A program made the position numbers and the translations under genes. Of a stretch of DNA of 64,000 nt, positions 28,283 to 38,504 are shown piece by piece. Origin of the DNA: Hyphomicrobiales bacterium. Lineage in GTDB: Bacteria > Pseudomonadota > Alphaproteobacteria > Rhizobiales > Xanthobacteraceae. The DNA lies in the NCBI GenBank assembly GCA_017305715.1, contig JAFKKG010000016.1, positions 1 to 64,000 of the forward strand, in the 5' to 3' direction. The notes beneath the pieces were generated by a model. It was not told the DNA's origin and did not search any database. It saw nothing but the letters and a program-made list of their open reading frames with translations. The first letter of the stretch is position 1; the number at the start of each line of letters is the position of its first letter.

Positions 28283-28386
28283 CGTCATTCCGGGGCGCGG
28301 GCGAAGACCGCGAGCCCGGAATCTAGAGATTGCATGCGCGAGATTCCGGATCGACCCGCTGCGCGGTTCGTCCGGAATGACGAGGT
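28283..28386. repeat. Palindromic intergenic repeat between purC and purS
   Basis: CGTCATTCCGGGGCGCGG at the left end and CGTCCGGAATGACG at the right end pair, with inner arms GAGCCCGGAATCT and GAGATTCCGGATCG. The right end abuts the purS leader (ATG 28391). A related element lies at 50022-50104. Dispersed repeats of this type are common in Bradyrhizobium-like genomes. Confidence 0.8.
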
Positions 28387-28390
28387 TGAA

Positions 28391-28630
28391 ATGAAAGCAC
28401 GTGTTACCGTTACCTTGAAGTCCGGCATTCTCGATCCGCAGGGCAAGGCCATCGAAGGCGCGCTGAAATCGCTCGGCGTCGATGGGGTTGCCAGCGTTCG
28501 TCAGGGCAAGGTGTTCGACATCGAACTGTCAGGCTCGGACAAGGCCAAGGCCGAGGCGGCGTTGAAAGACGCCGCCGACAAGCTGCTGGCCAACACCGTG
28601 ATCGAGAATTATCGGGTCGAACTGCTCTAG
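28391..28630 (+). CDS. purS: Phosphoribosylformylglycinamidine synthase subunit PurS
   Basis: PurS is the small scaffold of the three-part FGAM synthase (PurL small-type, PurQ, PurS) and helps channel ammonia from PurQ to PurL. The 79-residue product is typical: MKARVTVTLKSGILDPQGKA, then LGVDGVASVRQGKVFDIEL. ATG 28391 lies just after the palindromic repeat, and purQ begins 9 bases after its stop, so the two are co-translated. The small-type purL occurs 3.6 kb downstream, which is consistent with the separate-subunit enzyme. Confidence 0.95.
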   Translation: MKARVTVTLKSGILDPQGKAIEGALKSLGVDGVASVRQGKVFDIELSGSDKAKAEAALKDAADKLLANTVIENYRVELL

Positions 28631-28639
28631 GCGCACTCC

Positions 28640-29341
28640 ATGAAATCAGCCGTTCTCGTCTTCCCCGGCATCAATCGCGAGCGCGACATGGCGCGGGCGC
28701 TCAAACTCGCATCGGGCCATGAGGCCGCGATGGTCTGGCATGCCGAGACCGCGTTGCCCAAGGGCACCGATCTCGTGGTGGTGCCCGGCGGGTTTTCCTA
28801 TGGCGACTATCTGCGCTGCGGGGCGATTGCGGCGCGTGCGCCGGTGATGGACGCGGTGCGGGACTTTGCCGGCAAGGGCGGCCTCGTGCTCGGCGTCTGC
28901 AACGGTTTTCAGATCCTCTGCGAAGCCGGCCTGCTGCCGGGCGTCCTGATGCGCAACGCGCGGCTGAAATTCATCTGCAAGGACGTGCACCTGCGCGTCG
29001 AACGTTCCGACACGCCGTTCACGCGCGGTTACAATGCCGGCCAGATCATCCGCGTGCCGGTCGCGCATGGCGAAGGCAATTACGAGGCCGATGAAGAGAC
29101 GGTCAAACGGCTCGAAGGCGAGGGGCGGGTGCTCTACCGCTACTGTTCGGCCGATGGCGTGGTGGACGAAAGCTCCAACATCAACGGTGCCGCACAATCG
29201 ATCGCCGGCATCGTCAGCGAGCGCGGCAATGTGCTCGGCATGATGCCGCATCCGGAAAACCACGTCGAAGACATCATGGGTTGCACCGACGGCCGCGGCC
29301 TGTTCGCCGGCCTCGTCGCACATCTGGAAAACGCGGCGTGA
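28640..29341 (+). CDS. purQ: Phosphoribosylformylglycinamidine synthase subunit PurQ
   Basis: PurQ is the class I glutaminase of FGAM synthase and feeds ammonia to PurL. The 233-residue product has [19 protein letters not shown], the nucleophile elbow [10 protein letters not shown] with Cys near residue 94, and the late [11 protein letters not shown] with catalytic His and Glu. ATG 28640 follows 9 bases after purS. Its TGA overlaps the GTG start of the next gene, a TctC-type binding protein, indicating translational coupling with a functionally unrelated gene. Identity is firm. Confidence 0.97.
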   Translation: MKSAVLVFPGINRERDMARALKLASGHEAAMVWHAETALPKGTDLVVVPGGFSYGDYLRCGAIAARAPVMDAVRDFAGKGGLVLGVCNGFQILCEAGLLPGVLMRNARLKFICKDVHLRVERSDTPFTRGYNAGQIIRVPVAHGEGNYEADEETVKRLEGEGRVLYRYCSADGVVDESSNINGAAQSIAGIVSERGNVLGMMPHPENHVEDIMGCTDGRGLFAGLVAHLENAA

Positions 29342-30303
29342 TCGCGGTCACCAGGCGGCTGTTGATCGCCGTGGCGGCTTTGTCATTGGCGACCGCCGCC
29401 CACGCGCAAGACTATCCAAAACGTCCCATCTCCATGATCGTGCCGTTCGCGGCCGGCGGCACTTCGGATGTGATCGCGCGCGTGGTGGCCGAGGAGATGT
29501 CGAAATCGCTCGGGCAGCCGATCGTGATCGAGAACATCGCGGGCGCCGGCGGTTCGACCGCACTGACGCGGGCGGCGCGCGCCGAGGCCGACGGCTACAC
29601 CATCGCGATCGGTAATGCCGGCACCAGTGCGGCGACTTATACGATCTATCCGAAACTGCCGTTCACGCCGGAGTCCTTTGTCCCGATCGCGATGGTGGCG
29701 AAGACCTTTGGCATCGTCGCGCTGCGCAAGGATTTTCCGGCGAAAAACCTCGGGGAATTCATCGCCTACGCGAAGAAGAATCCCGGCAAGATCAATCTCG
29801 GACATGCCGGCATCGGCTCGTCGAATTTCCTGATCTGCAAGAGTTTTGAGCAGGCCGCCGGCATTGAAATCACGCTGGTCGGCTACCGTGGTGCCGCGCC
29901 GGCGCTGACGGACGCGATCGGCGGCCAGATCGATGGCGTCTGCGACGCGGCGGCTTCGGTGTCGCAGGCGATCGACGACAAGCTGGTAAAGGCTGTTGTG
30001 GTCGGCTCGACGGTGCGGCTTGCGACCTTGCCCGATCTGCCGACCTCGGCGGAAGCAGGCCTTCCCGAATTCGAGGCGCAGGGCTGGAACGGCCTGTTTG
30101 CCCCAAAAGGCACCCCGCCGGCGATCATCGCGAAACTGAACGCGGCGGCAAAGAGCGCGGTGGAGAGCGATGCCGTCAAAAAGCGGTTTCGCGATCTCTC
30201 GACGGTTGCCCCCGATGCCAACGAACACACCCCGGAAGTGCTGCAACAACTCGTGACGCGAGACGTCGAGAAATACCGCAAGCTGCTGGAAGACAAGAAA
30301 TAG
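29338..30303 (+). CDS. TctC/Bug family tripartite-transporter substrate-binding protein
   Basis: The 321-residue protein has a signal peptide ([18 protein letters not shown], cleaved before QDYP) and the Bug fold signature [20 protein letters not shown], followed by [11 protein letters not shown] and [19 protein letters not shown]. Such periplasmic proteins bind carboxylates for tripartite tricarboxylate transporters; many in Bradyrhizobiaceae are orphans, as here, with no TctA/TctB nearby. The GTG start at 29338 overlaps the purQ stop. Expression with purQ is likely by read-through. Ligand unknown. Confidence 0.88.
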   Translation: MIAVTRRLLIAVAALSLATAAHAQDYPKRPISMIVPFAAGGTSDVIARVVAEEMSKSLGQPIVIENIAGAGGSTALTRAARAEADGYTIAIGNAGTSAATYTIYPKLPFTPESFVPIAMVAKTFGIVALRKDFPAKNLGEFIAYAKKNPGKINLGHAGIGSSNFLICKSFEQAAGIEITLVGYRGAAPALTDAIGGQIDGVCDAAASVSQAIDDKLVKAVVVGSTVRLATLPDLPTSAEAGLPEFEAQGWNGLFAPKGTPPAIIAKLNAAAKSAVESDAVKKRFRDLSTVAPDANEHTPEVLQQLVTRDVEKYRKLLEDKK

Positions 30304-30310
30304 CGCGGCG

Positions 30311-30562
30311 CTACGAGACCCAGACGATGGGCGGCTTGTTGCCGGAGATCACAGCTTCCGGAATCGCAGCGGGATAGCCGAGGCACAGCACCGCAACCGG
30401 CGTCAGCGTTGCCGGTATGCCTAACTCGGCTTTCACTTCCGGCGTCGTCAACCAGAGCATCGGCGAGCCAACCCAGCACGTTACCAATCCGCGCGCATAC
30501 GCGGACAGCATCAGGTTCTGACCGGCTAGCCGGGCCGGTCCAGCCGTCCCGGCCGGGTTCAT
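30311..30562 (-). pseudogene. C-terminal fragment of a nitroreductase family protein
   Basis: The frame encodes LAGQNLMLSAYARGLVTCWV, followed by TPEVKAELGIPATLTPVAVL and LGYPAAIPEAV, the last third of FMN-dependent nitroreductases. A full protein is about 190-220 residues; here only about 75 homologous residues remain, and an in-frame TGA occurs 30 bases before the only Met. The N-terminal FMN-binding half is missing on both sides of the frame. It is downstream of the EamA gene on the same strand and convergent with the TctC-type gene. It is best read as a decayed remnant. Confidence 0.65.
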
Positions 30563-30644
30563 CGCGGCGGTGTTGTCGGGTGTAGTCCATCACGCGCGCG
30601 CCATAGGCCGCGATGCGCGGGGCGCCCTGCGCCCCCGAAATCGT

Positions 30645-31595
30645 CTATACTCCGCGGCCTTTCGGCCCGCCGCGCAGCCGGTCGATCCACTTGCCATAGC
30701 GATCGCCGGGAATGGTCATGGCGGCGACGCCCGCCATCACGAGCACGAGCCCGAGCGCGAGATTCGCCGGCACGCTCTCGCCGAGCAGCAGTACCGAGAG
30801 GCCGACGCCGATCGGGATGCGCAGATACCCTTGCGAGTTGGTGGTCAGCGTGCCGAGCCGACTCAGGCACATGTAGAACAGCATCAGCCCGAGCGCGCTC
30901 GAGACGATCCCCATCGCGAGGGTCGCTGCCAGCGCTTCCGCCGTCGGCCGCAGGGTCCATGGATGATCGATGATCAGCGATGCCGGCAACAGCACGAGGC
31001 CGCCGAACACCAGCGAACCCGCGGCCACTACCATCGGATCGTACTCGGTCAGGCGCAGCCCGAAGATCGTGGCGCAGGCGAAGGAGAGTGTGGCGAGCAG
31101 GATGACGATCTCGGCGAAGATGTCACTGCTGAGGCCGCCCAGCGCATCGAGGCCAATGACGACCGCCGTTCCGGCAAGGCCCAGGACCGCGCCGACGAGC
31201 TTTAAAAGCGTCGCCGGCTCGTGCCGCGTGATGCCCCAGGTGATGAGAAAGGCAAAGATCGGCGTCGTCGAGGCCAGCACCACGGTGCTCGATGCCGGCA
31301 CATATTGCTGCGCCCAGGTGATCATCAGGAAGGGAAGGGTCGAGTTGATCGTCTGCTGCTGGCCGAACAGCTTCCAGGCCTTGGCGTCGGTCGGAAGCCG
31401 CAGTCCACGTGCGTACAGGATGACAAGCAAAAAGGCCGCGGCGATCAGCGAGCGGGCCGAGATGAAGGTGATCGGCGGGATCGAAGCGAGGCCGATCTTG
31501 GTCAGCGGATAGGTCGAGCTCCAGCAGCACGCCAGCGCCAGCAGCAGCGCATAGTCGCGCCAGCTCCGATCGACCTTGGGAGTGCTAGGTGGCAA
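30645..31595 (-). CDS. EamA/DMT family transporter
   Basis: The 316-residue protein has ten hydrophobic segments in two EamA repeats, for example YALLLALACCWSSTYPLTK at the start and a second repeat beginning near AEIVILLATLSFACATIFG. DMT transporters export metabolites or amino acids. The only usable start is TTG at 31595, which overlaps the upstream thioesterase gene by 11 bases, so the two are likely translated together. Substrate unknown. A nitroreductase remnant follows downstream. Confidence 0.87.
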   Translation of the reverse strand: MPPSTPKVDRSWRDYALLLALACCWSSTYPLTKIGLASIPPITFISARSLIAAAFLLVILYARGLRLPTDAKAWKLFGQQQTINSTLPFLMITWAQQYVPASSTVVLASTTPIFAFLITWGITRHEPATLLKLVGAVLGLAGTAVVIGLDALGGLSSDIFAEIVILLATLSFACATIFGLRLTEYDPMVVAAGSLVFGGLVLLPASLIIDHPWTLRPTAEALAATLAMGIVSSALGLMLFYMCLSRLGTLTTNSQGYLRIPIGVGLSVLLLGESVPANLALGLVLVMAGVAAMTIPGDRYGKWIDRLRGGPKGRGV

Positions 31596-32073
31596 TTGCG
31601 CCCGCGTCGTTCCGCGGCTTCCACTTCACCCGCTTGATGGTGCCCGAATAGGTGAACAGCGTCCGCCCGGCCGATTTCAGCGTGCCACGCACGAAAATCA
31701 GTGAACCGCCGGCGCGGGTGATCTCGCCGGTCCCCTCCACCAGCTCGCCTTCGCGGGCCGCGTCGAGGAATTCGCAGGCGAACGATACCGTCACACCGGG
31801 TCCCTGGAGCACCGAAGAAGCGAGTGCGAACAGGCAGTAATCCCCGAACGACATGAAGCAGCCGCCGTGGACGTTGCGCATGCCGTTGAGATGCTTCTTT
31901 TCGACCCGAAAGGCGCATTGCACCTGGCCGTTTTCGTCCATCCGGTGCCAGAACGGCCCGTTATGGGTCTCGAAACTGTCACGGGTCCAGGTGCGCCAGC
32001 CGGCGAATTCACCCTCGGTTTCGACGTGGATGTCGGGACGGCGGAGGAATACGGTTTTGGGGAGCTCGTTCAC
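31585..32073 (-). CDS. PaaI-type hotdog thioesterase
   Basis: The 162-residue protein contains NGMRNVHGGCFMSFGDYCLF, the HGG motif and following helix of PaaI/YbgC-like hotdog thioesterases, and a long beta region (VSFACEFLDAAREGELVEG). Such enzymes hydrolyse acyl-CoA thioesters, often aromatic or hydroxylated, in the cytosol. The start is GTG at 32073 with a weak ribosome site. It overlaps the EamA transporter gene by 11 bases and is divergent from purL. Substrate not deducible. Confidence 0.86.
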   Translation of the reverse strand: MNELPKTVFLRRPDIHVETEGEFAGWRTWTRDSFETHNGPFWHRMDENGQVQCAFRVEKKHLNGMRNVHGGCFMSFGDYCLFALASSVLQGPGVTVSFACEFLDAAREGELVEGTGEITRAGGSLIFVRGTLKSAGRTLFTYSGTIKRVKWKPRNDAGAIAT

Positions 32074-32233
32074 GGAATCCGGCCTTCAATTGCGATGCTC
32101 CAGCCCTTAAATCCGATCCAGCCACGATGTGCAAACGCTGTTCCCGCACAGGCCTCTGCAAAGCTCTGGACAGGGCGGAAATGCGCCGTAAAAGGCCTTT
32201 TCGCAGCCCTCCGATCTTCCTATGAAGGGACCC

Positions 32234-34441
32234 ATGAACGAGCCCCAGATCACTCCCGAACTCGTCGCCAGCCACGGGCTGAAGCCGGACGAGTATGAGC
32301 GCATCCTCAAGCTGATCGGACGGGTACCGAGTTTCACCGAACTCGGGATTTTTTCCGCGATGTGGAACGAGCACTGCTCGTACAAATCCTCGCGCATCCA
32401 TCTGCGCGGGCTGCCGACCAAGGCGCCCTGGGTGATCCAGGGTCCGGGCGAGAACGCGGGCGTCATCGACATCGGCGACGGTCAGGCCGTGGTGTTCAAG
32501 ATGGAGAGCCACAACCACCCGAGCTACATCGAGCCCTATCAGGGCGCGACCACGGGCGTGGGCGGCATCCTGCGCGACGTGTTCACGATGGGCGCGCGCC
32601 CGATCGCGTGTCTCAATGCGCTCTCCTTTGGCGCGCCGGAGCATCCCAAAACCCGCCATCTGGTGTCGGGCGTGGTCGCCGGCGTCGGCGGCTACGGCAA
32701 TTCGTTCGGGGTGCCGACCGTCGGCGGGCAGGTGCGTTTCCACACCCGTTATGACGGCAACATTCTGGTCAACGCGATGGCCGTCGGCCTCGCCGATACC
32801 GACAAGATCTTTTATGCGGCCGCATCCGGCGTGAACATGCCGATCGTCTATCTCGGCTCCAAGACCGGCCGCGACGGCATTCATGGCGCGTCGATGGCGT
32901 CGGCCGAATTCGATGATGACAGCGCCGAGAAGCGCCCGACCGTGCAGGTCGGCGATCCCTTCGCGGAGAAGCTGCTGCTGGAAGCCTGCCTCGAAATCAT
33001 GGAAGCCGATTGCGTGATCGCGATCCAGGACATGGGCGCGGCCGGGCTGACCTGTTCGGCGGTCGAGATGGGCGCCAAGGGCGACCTCGGCGTCGATCTC
33101 GATCTCGATGCGGTGCCGACGCGCGAAACCGGCATGAGCGCCTATGAGATGATGCTCTCGGAAAGCCAGGAGCGCATGCTCATGGTGCTCAAGCCCGAGA
33201 AGGAAAAGGAAGCCGAGGCGATCTTCAGGAAATGGGGGCTCGACTTCGCCGTGGTCGGCTACACCACGCCGAGCAAACGCTTCGTGGTCAAGCATGGCGG
33301 CGACGTCATGGCCGATTTGCCGATCAAGGAACTCGGCGACGAGGCGCCGCTCTACGACCGGCCGCATGTCGCGTCTGCCTTGCAGCCGGTGCTGCGCGCG
33401 CAAGATGTCAAGCCGCCGATCGGCATTTCGGCGGCGCTGGAAAAGCTGATCGCAACGCCCGAGCTGTGTTCGCGGCGCTGGGTCTGGGAGCAATATGACC
33501 ACGTCATTCTCGGCAATACCGTGCAGCGCCCCGGCGGCGATGCCGCCGTGGTGCGCGTGCAGGACGGGCCGAAGGGTCTCGCGCTCACCGTCGACGTGAC
33601 GCCGCGTTACTGCGAGGCCGATCCTTATCAAGGTGGGATGCAGGCGGTGGCCGAGGCCTGGCGCAACATCACGGCCGTCGGTGGCAGGCCGCTGGCGATC
33701 ACCGACAACCTCAATTTCGGCAATCCGGAACGGCCCGAGATCATGGGCCAGTTCGTCGGCTGCCTGAAGGGCATCGCGGAAGCCTGCCGTTCGCTCGACT
33801 TCCCGGTCGTGTCCGGCAATGTCTCGCTCTACAACGAGACCAACGGCCGCGGCATCCTGCCGACCCCTTCGATCGGCGGCGTCGGGCTGTTGGATGATTT
33901 CACCAAATCCGCCACGCTCGCGTTCAAGGCGGCTGACGAGGCGATCCTCCTGATCGGCGACACCCAGGGCTGGCTCGGTCAGTCCGTGTATCTGCGCGAC
34001 GTCTGCGGCCGCGAAGAGGGCGCGCCGCCGCCGGTGGATCTGGCCGCCGAAAAGCGCAATGGCGACGTGGTTCGCGGCATGATCCATGCCGGTACGGCAA
34101 CCGCGGTGCATGACATTTCCGACGGCGGGCTCCTGATCGCGCTCGCCGAGATGGCGATTGCCGGCGGCATCGGCGCGCAGCTGTTGGCCGCGCCGGGCGC
34201 GATCGTGCCGCATGCCTGGTGGTTCGGCGAAGACCAGGCGCGCTACATCGTGACGGTGCCGGCCGCGGAAGCCGGACTGGTGCTGGCGAAGATGAAGGGC
34301 GCGGGCGTGCCGTGTGCGCGCATCGGTACCACCGGTGGCGATGCGATCGCGGTGGCCGGCGAAACGCCGGTCGCGGTCACATCGCTCAACACGGCGTTCG
34401 AAAGCTGGCTGCCGGCCTATATGAGCGGCAAGGCTTCCTAG
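32234..34441 (+). CDS. purL: Phosphoribosylformylglycinamidine synthase subunit PurL
   Basis: PurL is the ATP-dependent synthetase part of FGAM synthase and works with PurQ and PurS. The 735-residue product is the small type, matching the separate purS and purQ in this window. Landmarks are [27 protein letters not shown], the [18 protein letters not shown] loop and, in the second half, [23 protein letters not shown] 32234 (MNEPQITPE) follows GAAGGGA; ATG 32222 is an alternative. In many relatives bolA and grxD follow directly, but here 4 kb intervene. Identity is firm. Confidence 0.97.
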   Translation: MNEPQITPELVASHGLKPDEYERILKLIGRVPSFTELGIFSAMWNEHCSYKSSRIHLRGLPTKAPWVIQGPGENAGVIDIGDGQAVVFKMESHNHPSYIEPYQGATTGVGGILRDVFTMGARPIACLNALSFGAPEHPKTRHLVSGVVAGVGGYGNSFGVPTVGGQVRFHTRYDGNILVNAMAVGLADTDKIFYAAASGVNMPIVYLGSKTGRDGIHGASMASAEFDDDSAEKRPTVQVGDPFAEKLLLEACLEIMEADCVIAIQDMGAAGLTCSAVEMGAKGDLGVDLDLDAVPTRETGMSAYEMMLSESQERMLMVLKPEKEKEAEAIFRKWGLDFAVVGYTTPSKRFVVKHGGDVMADLPIKELGDEAPLYDRPHVASALQPVLRAQDVKPPIGISAALEKLIATPELCSRRWVWEQYDHVILGNTVQRPGGDAAVVRVQDGPKGLALTVDVTPRYCEADPYQGGMQAVAEAWRNITAVGGRPLAITDNLNFGNPERPEIMGQFVGCLKGIAEACRSLDFPVVSGNVSLYNETNGRGILPTPSIGGVGLLDDFTKSATLAFKAADEAILLIGDTQGWLGQSVYLRDVCGREEGAPPPVDLAAEKRNGDVVRGMIHAGTATAVHDISDGGLLIALAEMAIAGGIGAQLLAAPGAIVPHAWWFGEDQARYIVTVPAAEAGLVLAKMKGAGVPCARIGTTGGDAIAVAGETPVAVTSLNTAFESWLPAYMSGKAS

Positions 34442-34470
34442 GCCGTGGATGACGGCGGCCGTATGGCCCG

Positions 34471-34929
34471 CTAGTTTGTCAGGGCTGATATTTGATCGGT
34501 GTCGAAGCGGGCTCTCAGCTTGGCGATGGCTTCGGCGTCCGGCGGGCTGCCATGGCTGACTGCATTTGCAAGCTCTTCGAAATAGCGCTCGTGTCCGGGC
34601 GGTGACACCGTCATGAGCACGCGCGCCGGCGTGTCGGTGGCGTTGGCGATGTTGTGCGGCACGCCCGGCGGAATGAACAGAAAGGTGCCCGGCGTGGCGC
34701 GAATGCGGCGATCGCCGACCTGCCAATCGCACTCGCCCTCCAGGACGTAAAAAGTCTCTTCCTGGGTGCGATGGACATGCAGACCTGTCGAAAACCGAGC
34801 GGGTATCGTCCAATCGAACATTGACGTGTGTTTGGTGTCCTCGCCTGTCACGAGAAATCCCATCGGATGGCCGGCAAGCACCACCCCCTTGGCCTCGCCC
34901 GGCATTCGAACAACTGGTTTGGCGCTCAT
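34471..34929 (-). CDS. Cupin domain protein
   Basis: The 152-residue protein carries the cupin motifs GLHVHRTQEETFYVLEGECD and, later, PGTFLFIPPGVPHNIAN, with His-His-Glu and His as likely metal ligands. Single-domain cupins include dioxygenases, isomerases and sugar- or quercetin-type enzymes; none can be picked out. ATG 34929 follows GGGAGGACTCT. It is divergent from the winged-helix/TPR regulator gene 119 bases away and convergent with purL. No signal peptide. Confidence 0.85.
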   Translation of the reverse strand: MSAKPVVRMPGEAKGVVLAGHPMGFLVTGEDTKHTSMFDWTIPARFSTGLHVHRTQEETFYVLEGECDWQVGDRRIRATPGTFLFIPPGVPHNIANATDTPARVLMTVSPPGHERYFEELANAVSHGSPPDAEAIAKLRARFDTDQISALTN

Positions 34930-35048
34930 AGAGTCCTCCCTGGTTTGACGCATCTTCTCGGCAGGTAGCGAAGCACGGCGTCGGCTTGAGGTCCCGAAGC
35001 GGTTCGGAAAATATTGCAAAATTGTTCCGAATGGTGCCCACTTCGGTG

Positions 35049-36602
35049 ATGGCGGAGATCTACAAATTCGGCCTGTTTCGTCTCGACCCGGATGCCGGAA
35101 TATTGTTTCTCGGCGCCGAACCGAAAATGATTGGGCAGCGCGCGGTTGCGCTGCTTCGCGTGCTTCTTGCCAAGCCCGGAATGCCGGTTTCCAAGGACGT
35201 GCTGATCGACGCGGCCTGGTCGGGGCTTGCGGTAGAGGAGAGCAACCTGACGGTTCAGATGGCTGCGTTGCGCCGGGCTTTGGCGGCGCAGGCCGGAGGA
35301 GAAAACTGGATCGAGACGTTGTCGCGACGGGGCTATCGCTATGTCGGGCCGGTGGTCGCGGTCGGTGATTTGAATGCCGAGGCGACTGCGCAAAAATCGC
35401 CTGAATTGATCCTGCCGGATACTCCCTCCATTGCCGTGCTGCCGTTTTTAAACCTGGGCGGCGATTCCGAGCAGGAGTATTTCGCCGACGGTATCGTCGA
35501 CGACATCATCACCGGCCTGTCGCGGATCAAATGGCTTTTCGTCATCGCCCGAAACTCGAGCTTTGCTTTTCGCGGCCGGTCGGTGAATCTGAAGCACGTC
35601 GGACGCGAGCTTGGCGTGCGCTACATACTCGAAGGCAGCGTGCGAAAGGCCGACGATCGCGTGCGAGTTAACGGCCAGCTTGTGGATGCTGCGACGGGTC
35701 TGCATGTCTGGGCCGAGCGATATGATCGGAAGTTCGACGACATTTTTGCCCTGCAGGACGAAATCGCCATATCGGTGGTTGGCGCCATCGAGCCAAGCTT
35801 GCGCCAGGCCGAAGTGGCGCGGGTCAAGCGCAAACGGCCCGACAGCCTCGACGCATACGATCTCGTGTTGCAAGCCCAGGACGACATCTACTCCGGAATG
35901 CCCGAGCGCTCCGCAAAGGCGCTCGTGCTTCTCGAACGCGCACTTGCCCTCGATCCCGACTATGCGCTGGGGCACGGTTTTGCCGCGATGGGCTATCACA
36001 ACCGATTTCTTCGTGCCGGACTGCATGAAGCGGACAGGACGGCCGCTATCCGTCATGCTCGGGCCGCGCTCGCAAACGGGCAGGATGACGCTCTCGCTCT
36101 GACGTTCGCCGGGTTTTCCATCGGTATGGATGCCCACGATCGCACCTCCGCCTTCACTGCGTTCCAGACGGCACTCGCGGTCAGTTCATCAACGGCTCTC
36201 GCCTACATTCTGGGCAGCGTCGTCTACAGCTGGGCTGGACAGGCTGAGCGCGCGATCGAATGGGGCGAGCAGGGAATGCGCCTCAGCCCATTCGATCCAT
36301 GGGCGTTTGCCGCTTTCGGCTCGCTTGCGCTGGGTCATTTTCTGCGCGGCCGCTACGATGAGGCTGTACACGCCTCCTATCAGGCGGTTCAATCAAATCC
36401 TGGCCACAGTATCAACTATGTGCTTCTGGCGGCGACGCTGGCTAAGGTCGGGCGACTCGAGGAAGCCAGGGCCGCCGCTTCCCGGGTCCTGGAATTGCAA
36501 CCCGCGTTTCGATACGGCCGGCAATTCTCAGGCGTCGATTGCGCGCCGGAGCTTGCTGTTGCCCTTGGCGAAATGCTTGATGCTTCCGGGCTGCCGAAAT
36601 GA
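35049..36602 (+). CDS. Winged-helix regulator with TolB-like and TPR region
   Basis: The 517-residue protein has an OmpR-type winged-helix domain at residues 1-100 (VALLRVLLAKPGMPVSKDVL, TVQMAALRRAL and RGYRYVGPV). Then comes SIAVLPFLNLGGDSEQEYFA, a TolB-N-like domain common in adenylate-cyclase-linked and CadC-like regulators, and from about 260 onward TPR-like helical repeats (ALALDPDYALGHG, GMRLSPFDPWAF, AVQSNPGHS). There is no receiver domain or membrane segment, so it is a cytosolic one-component regulator of unknown input. Start choice is uncertain; ATG 35031 or 35049. It is divergent from the cupin gene. Confidence 0.82.
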   Translation: MAEIYKFGLFRLDPDAGILFLGAEPKMIGQRAVALLRVLLAKPGMPVSKDVLIDAAWSGLAVEESNLTVQMAALRRALAAQAGGENWIETLSRRGYRYVGPVVAVGDLNAEATAQKSPELILPDTPSIAVLPFLNLGGDSEQEYFADGIVDDIITGLSRIKWLFVIARNSSFAFRGRSVNLKHVGRELGVRYILEGSVRKADDRVRVNGQLVDAATGLHVWAERYDRKFDDIFALQDEIAISVVGAIEPSLRQAEVARVKRKRPDSLDAYDLVLQAQDDIYSGMPERSAKALVLLERALALDPDYALGHGFAAMGYHNRFLRAGLHEADRTAAIRHARAALANGQDDALALTFAGFSIGMDAHDRTSAFTAFQTALAVSSSTALAYILGSVVYSWAGQAERAIEWGEQGMRLSPFDPWAFAAFGSLALGHFLRGRYDEAVHASYQAVQSNPGHSINYVLLAATLAKVGRLEEARAAASRVLELQPAFRYGRQFSGVDCAPELAVALGEMLDASGLPK

Positions 36603-36624
36603 TGATGCCAACGGCCCACTCAAT

Positions 36625-37824
36625 TCACAACACCCGCTTGGCGCCCGGGATCTGCCGCAACGCGCGCGTCAGCGCCCAGCTCAGCACGACCGTCAGGGCG
36701 AATCCGATCGGCGCTTTCGCGGTCGCCGGCATATCGAAGTCGAACAGCCAATATTGCAGCCACAGCGCGATCGGGTAGTGCACCAGGAACATGCCGTAGG
36801 CATCGCCCTGCATCGGATCGAGTACGCTCTTGCCTGACTGCGCGAACCTCAGGAAATAGGCCAGGATCAGGAACAGGATGGCCACGCTGAACACCGTGAA
36901 GCAGACGGCGTAGGCGCCTTCATACCAGTCCGGCAAGTCCACCGGATTGCCGAGATTTTCGCGCTTGATGCCGATCAGCACCCACATCAGGTAATACGGA
37001 ACGATCGCCAGGATCATCCAGTCCCAGCTCACCTTCGCCATCCGGCCGTCCGCCGCGAGCAGCCCGCGATCCATCATCTGAACGCCGATACCTGCGCCGA
37101 AAAAGAAATAAGTGGCGTAGAGCAGCACGCGGCCGTGCTGGACCGAGAACGGCCCGAATTCGAACCAGCTGCCGGCTCCGAAATGAATCCGCCCGGGAAT
37201 GTAGACCGCGGCGGTGACCGCAAGCATGACCGCGAAGAACACGGCTGGCCGGCGGCGCCCATGCAGCGAGAGGCGATTGATCGGATCGAGCGCGTTAGGC
37301 GACAGCCGGAACAACAGGCAGGCGACCAGGTCGAAGGCGAACAGCACCCAGAGGAACCAGATCGGTCCGCTCGGCCACGGTCCCTTCGTGATCATATTCC
37401 ACCAGAACTCCGAAAAGCCGGTCGCGGGATGCTGCCGCAGCGAGATGGCGTAGTAGGCGAGCGGAATCACGGTGAGCGCGCAGATCACGAACGGCAAGCC
37501 AAGCCGCAGCAGGCGATCCTTCAAGTAATTCAGCGGTCCCTTCCGGGCGATGCCCGGCCACACGAACAGCCCCGACAGGAAAAAGAACATCGCCATGAAG
37601 AAACTGTCGGTGGCGAGCACGATCATGTCGAAGCCGAAGAATTCCTTCGGGTCGGTATGACCGTAATAGGTATAGGGAATGACGGCGTGGTGCAGCAGCA
37701 CCACCAGCGTCAGGAAGGTGCGGGCGCGGTCGAGCGAAAGGTTTCGCGATTTGACCTTCGGTACGGCGTGCGCGTCGGGTACGGCCGGAGCGTCGGCGTG
37801 TCCCACGGTGGAAATCGATGTCAT
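36625..37824 (-). CDS. Acyltransferase 3 family membrane protein
   Basis: The 399-residue protein has about ten membrane helices and the acyltransferase 3 signature region SLDRARTFLTLVVLLHHAVIP (the catalytic histidine lies in LLHHAV), followed by FFLSGLFVWPGIARKG. These enzymes transfer acetyl or succinyl groups to glucans, exopolysaccharides or lipids (OpgC, OafA types). No polysaccharide genes are adjacent, so its substrate is unknown. ATG 37824 is the first Met. Convergent with the TPR regulator. Confidence 0.87.
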   Translation of the reverse strand: MTSISTVGHADAPAVPDAHAVPKVKSRNLSLDRARTFLTLVVLLHHAVIPYTYYGHTDPKEFFGFDMIVLATDSFFMAMFFFLSGLFVWPGIARKGPLNYLKDRLLRLGLPFVICALTVIPLAYYAISLRQHPATGFSEFWWNMITKGPWPSGPIWFLWVLFAFDLVACLLFRLSPNALDPINRLSLHGRRRPAVFFAVMLAVTAAVYIPGRIHFGAGSWFEFGPFSVQHGRVLLYATYFFFGAGIGVQMMDRGLLAADGRMAKVSWDWMILAIVPYYLMWVLIGIKRENLGNPVDLPDWYEGAYAVCFTVFSVAILFLILAYFLRFAQSGKSVLDPMQGDAYGMFLVHYPIALWLQYWLFDFDMPATAKAPIGFALTVVLSWALTRALRQIPGAKRVL

Positions 37825-37959
37825 GGACGTCTCCCGGCAGCGGCCGTTCGTCCCGAATGTTGCCGCCGGGAATCCGATTCAGCAAGTCCTTACGACACTG
37901 GACCAATGCGCAATATCAAAAGCCTTTATGACAACTTTGTCAGGTCGAGGGTGGCCGGC

Positions 37960-38319
37960 TCAAGCAACTTCCTCGATCTTGACCTTGTCCGGATAGAACG
38001 CCAGATGACCGGCAATCTCGGCCATCGCCGGAAACGGCGCCTCATAGGTCCAGATCGCGTTGTCCAGCGTCTTGCCGTTGGCGTTGATGCTGAAGTAATT
38101 CGCGTCCCCCTTGTAGGGACAATGGGTGGTCCGCTCGGTGCGGGCCAACAGCGCCATATTGGCATCGCTCCGGGGCACATATTGCACAGCCGGATAGCTC
38201 GCTTCCTTCAGGGTCAGGGCATGGGTGGTGTCGGCAATGACGACGCCGCCGGCCGAGACCCGGACGCGCTTCGGATTGGCGATAATGGTGATCGGATGGT
38301 CGGGACCGGGGAGTTTCAT
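37960..38319 (-). CDS. DUF427 domain-containing protein
   Basis: The 119-residue protein contains VRVSAGGVVIADTTHALTLK, then YPAVQYVPRSD, CPYKGDANYFSI and WTYEAPFPAM, the classic DUF427 pattern. Function is unproven; the fold is a small beta barrel, and members occur singly in many bacteria and fungi. ATG 38319 is the first Met. It is divergent from bolA, with a 185-base gap. No export signal. Confidence 0.9.
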   Translation of the reverse strand: MKLPGPDHPITIIANPKRVRVSAGGVVIADTTHALTLKEASYPAVQYVPRSDANMALLARTERTTHCPYKGDANYFSINANGKTLDNAIWTYEAPFPAMAEIAGHLAFYPDKVKIEEVA

Positions 38320-38504
38320 GGTTCTGAGCCTTTTTTTGGGTCAGCTGGATGTGACCGGACGCCTCAGCACGAAAGGGGTTTAAAACGTCTGGACCGGGAA
38401 TATAGTGGCGGAAAGGGTGACCTAGAAGGGCGTACGCGCTAGGTTTATCCGTCACGGTCGCGAGAGCTGGCGGTGATTCGAAACATCTGACGGAGATTTG
38501 CTGG

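Noticed and set aside
32009-35041. Antisense frame of 1010 codons over purL
   Set aside because: Shadow of purL and neighbours; no recognised domain, and purL homology is unambiguous.
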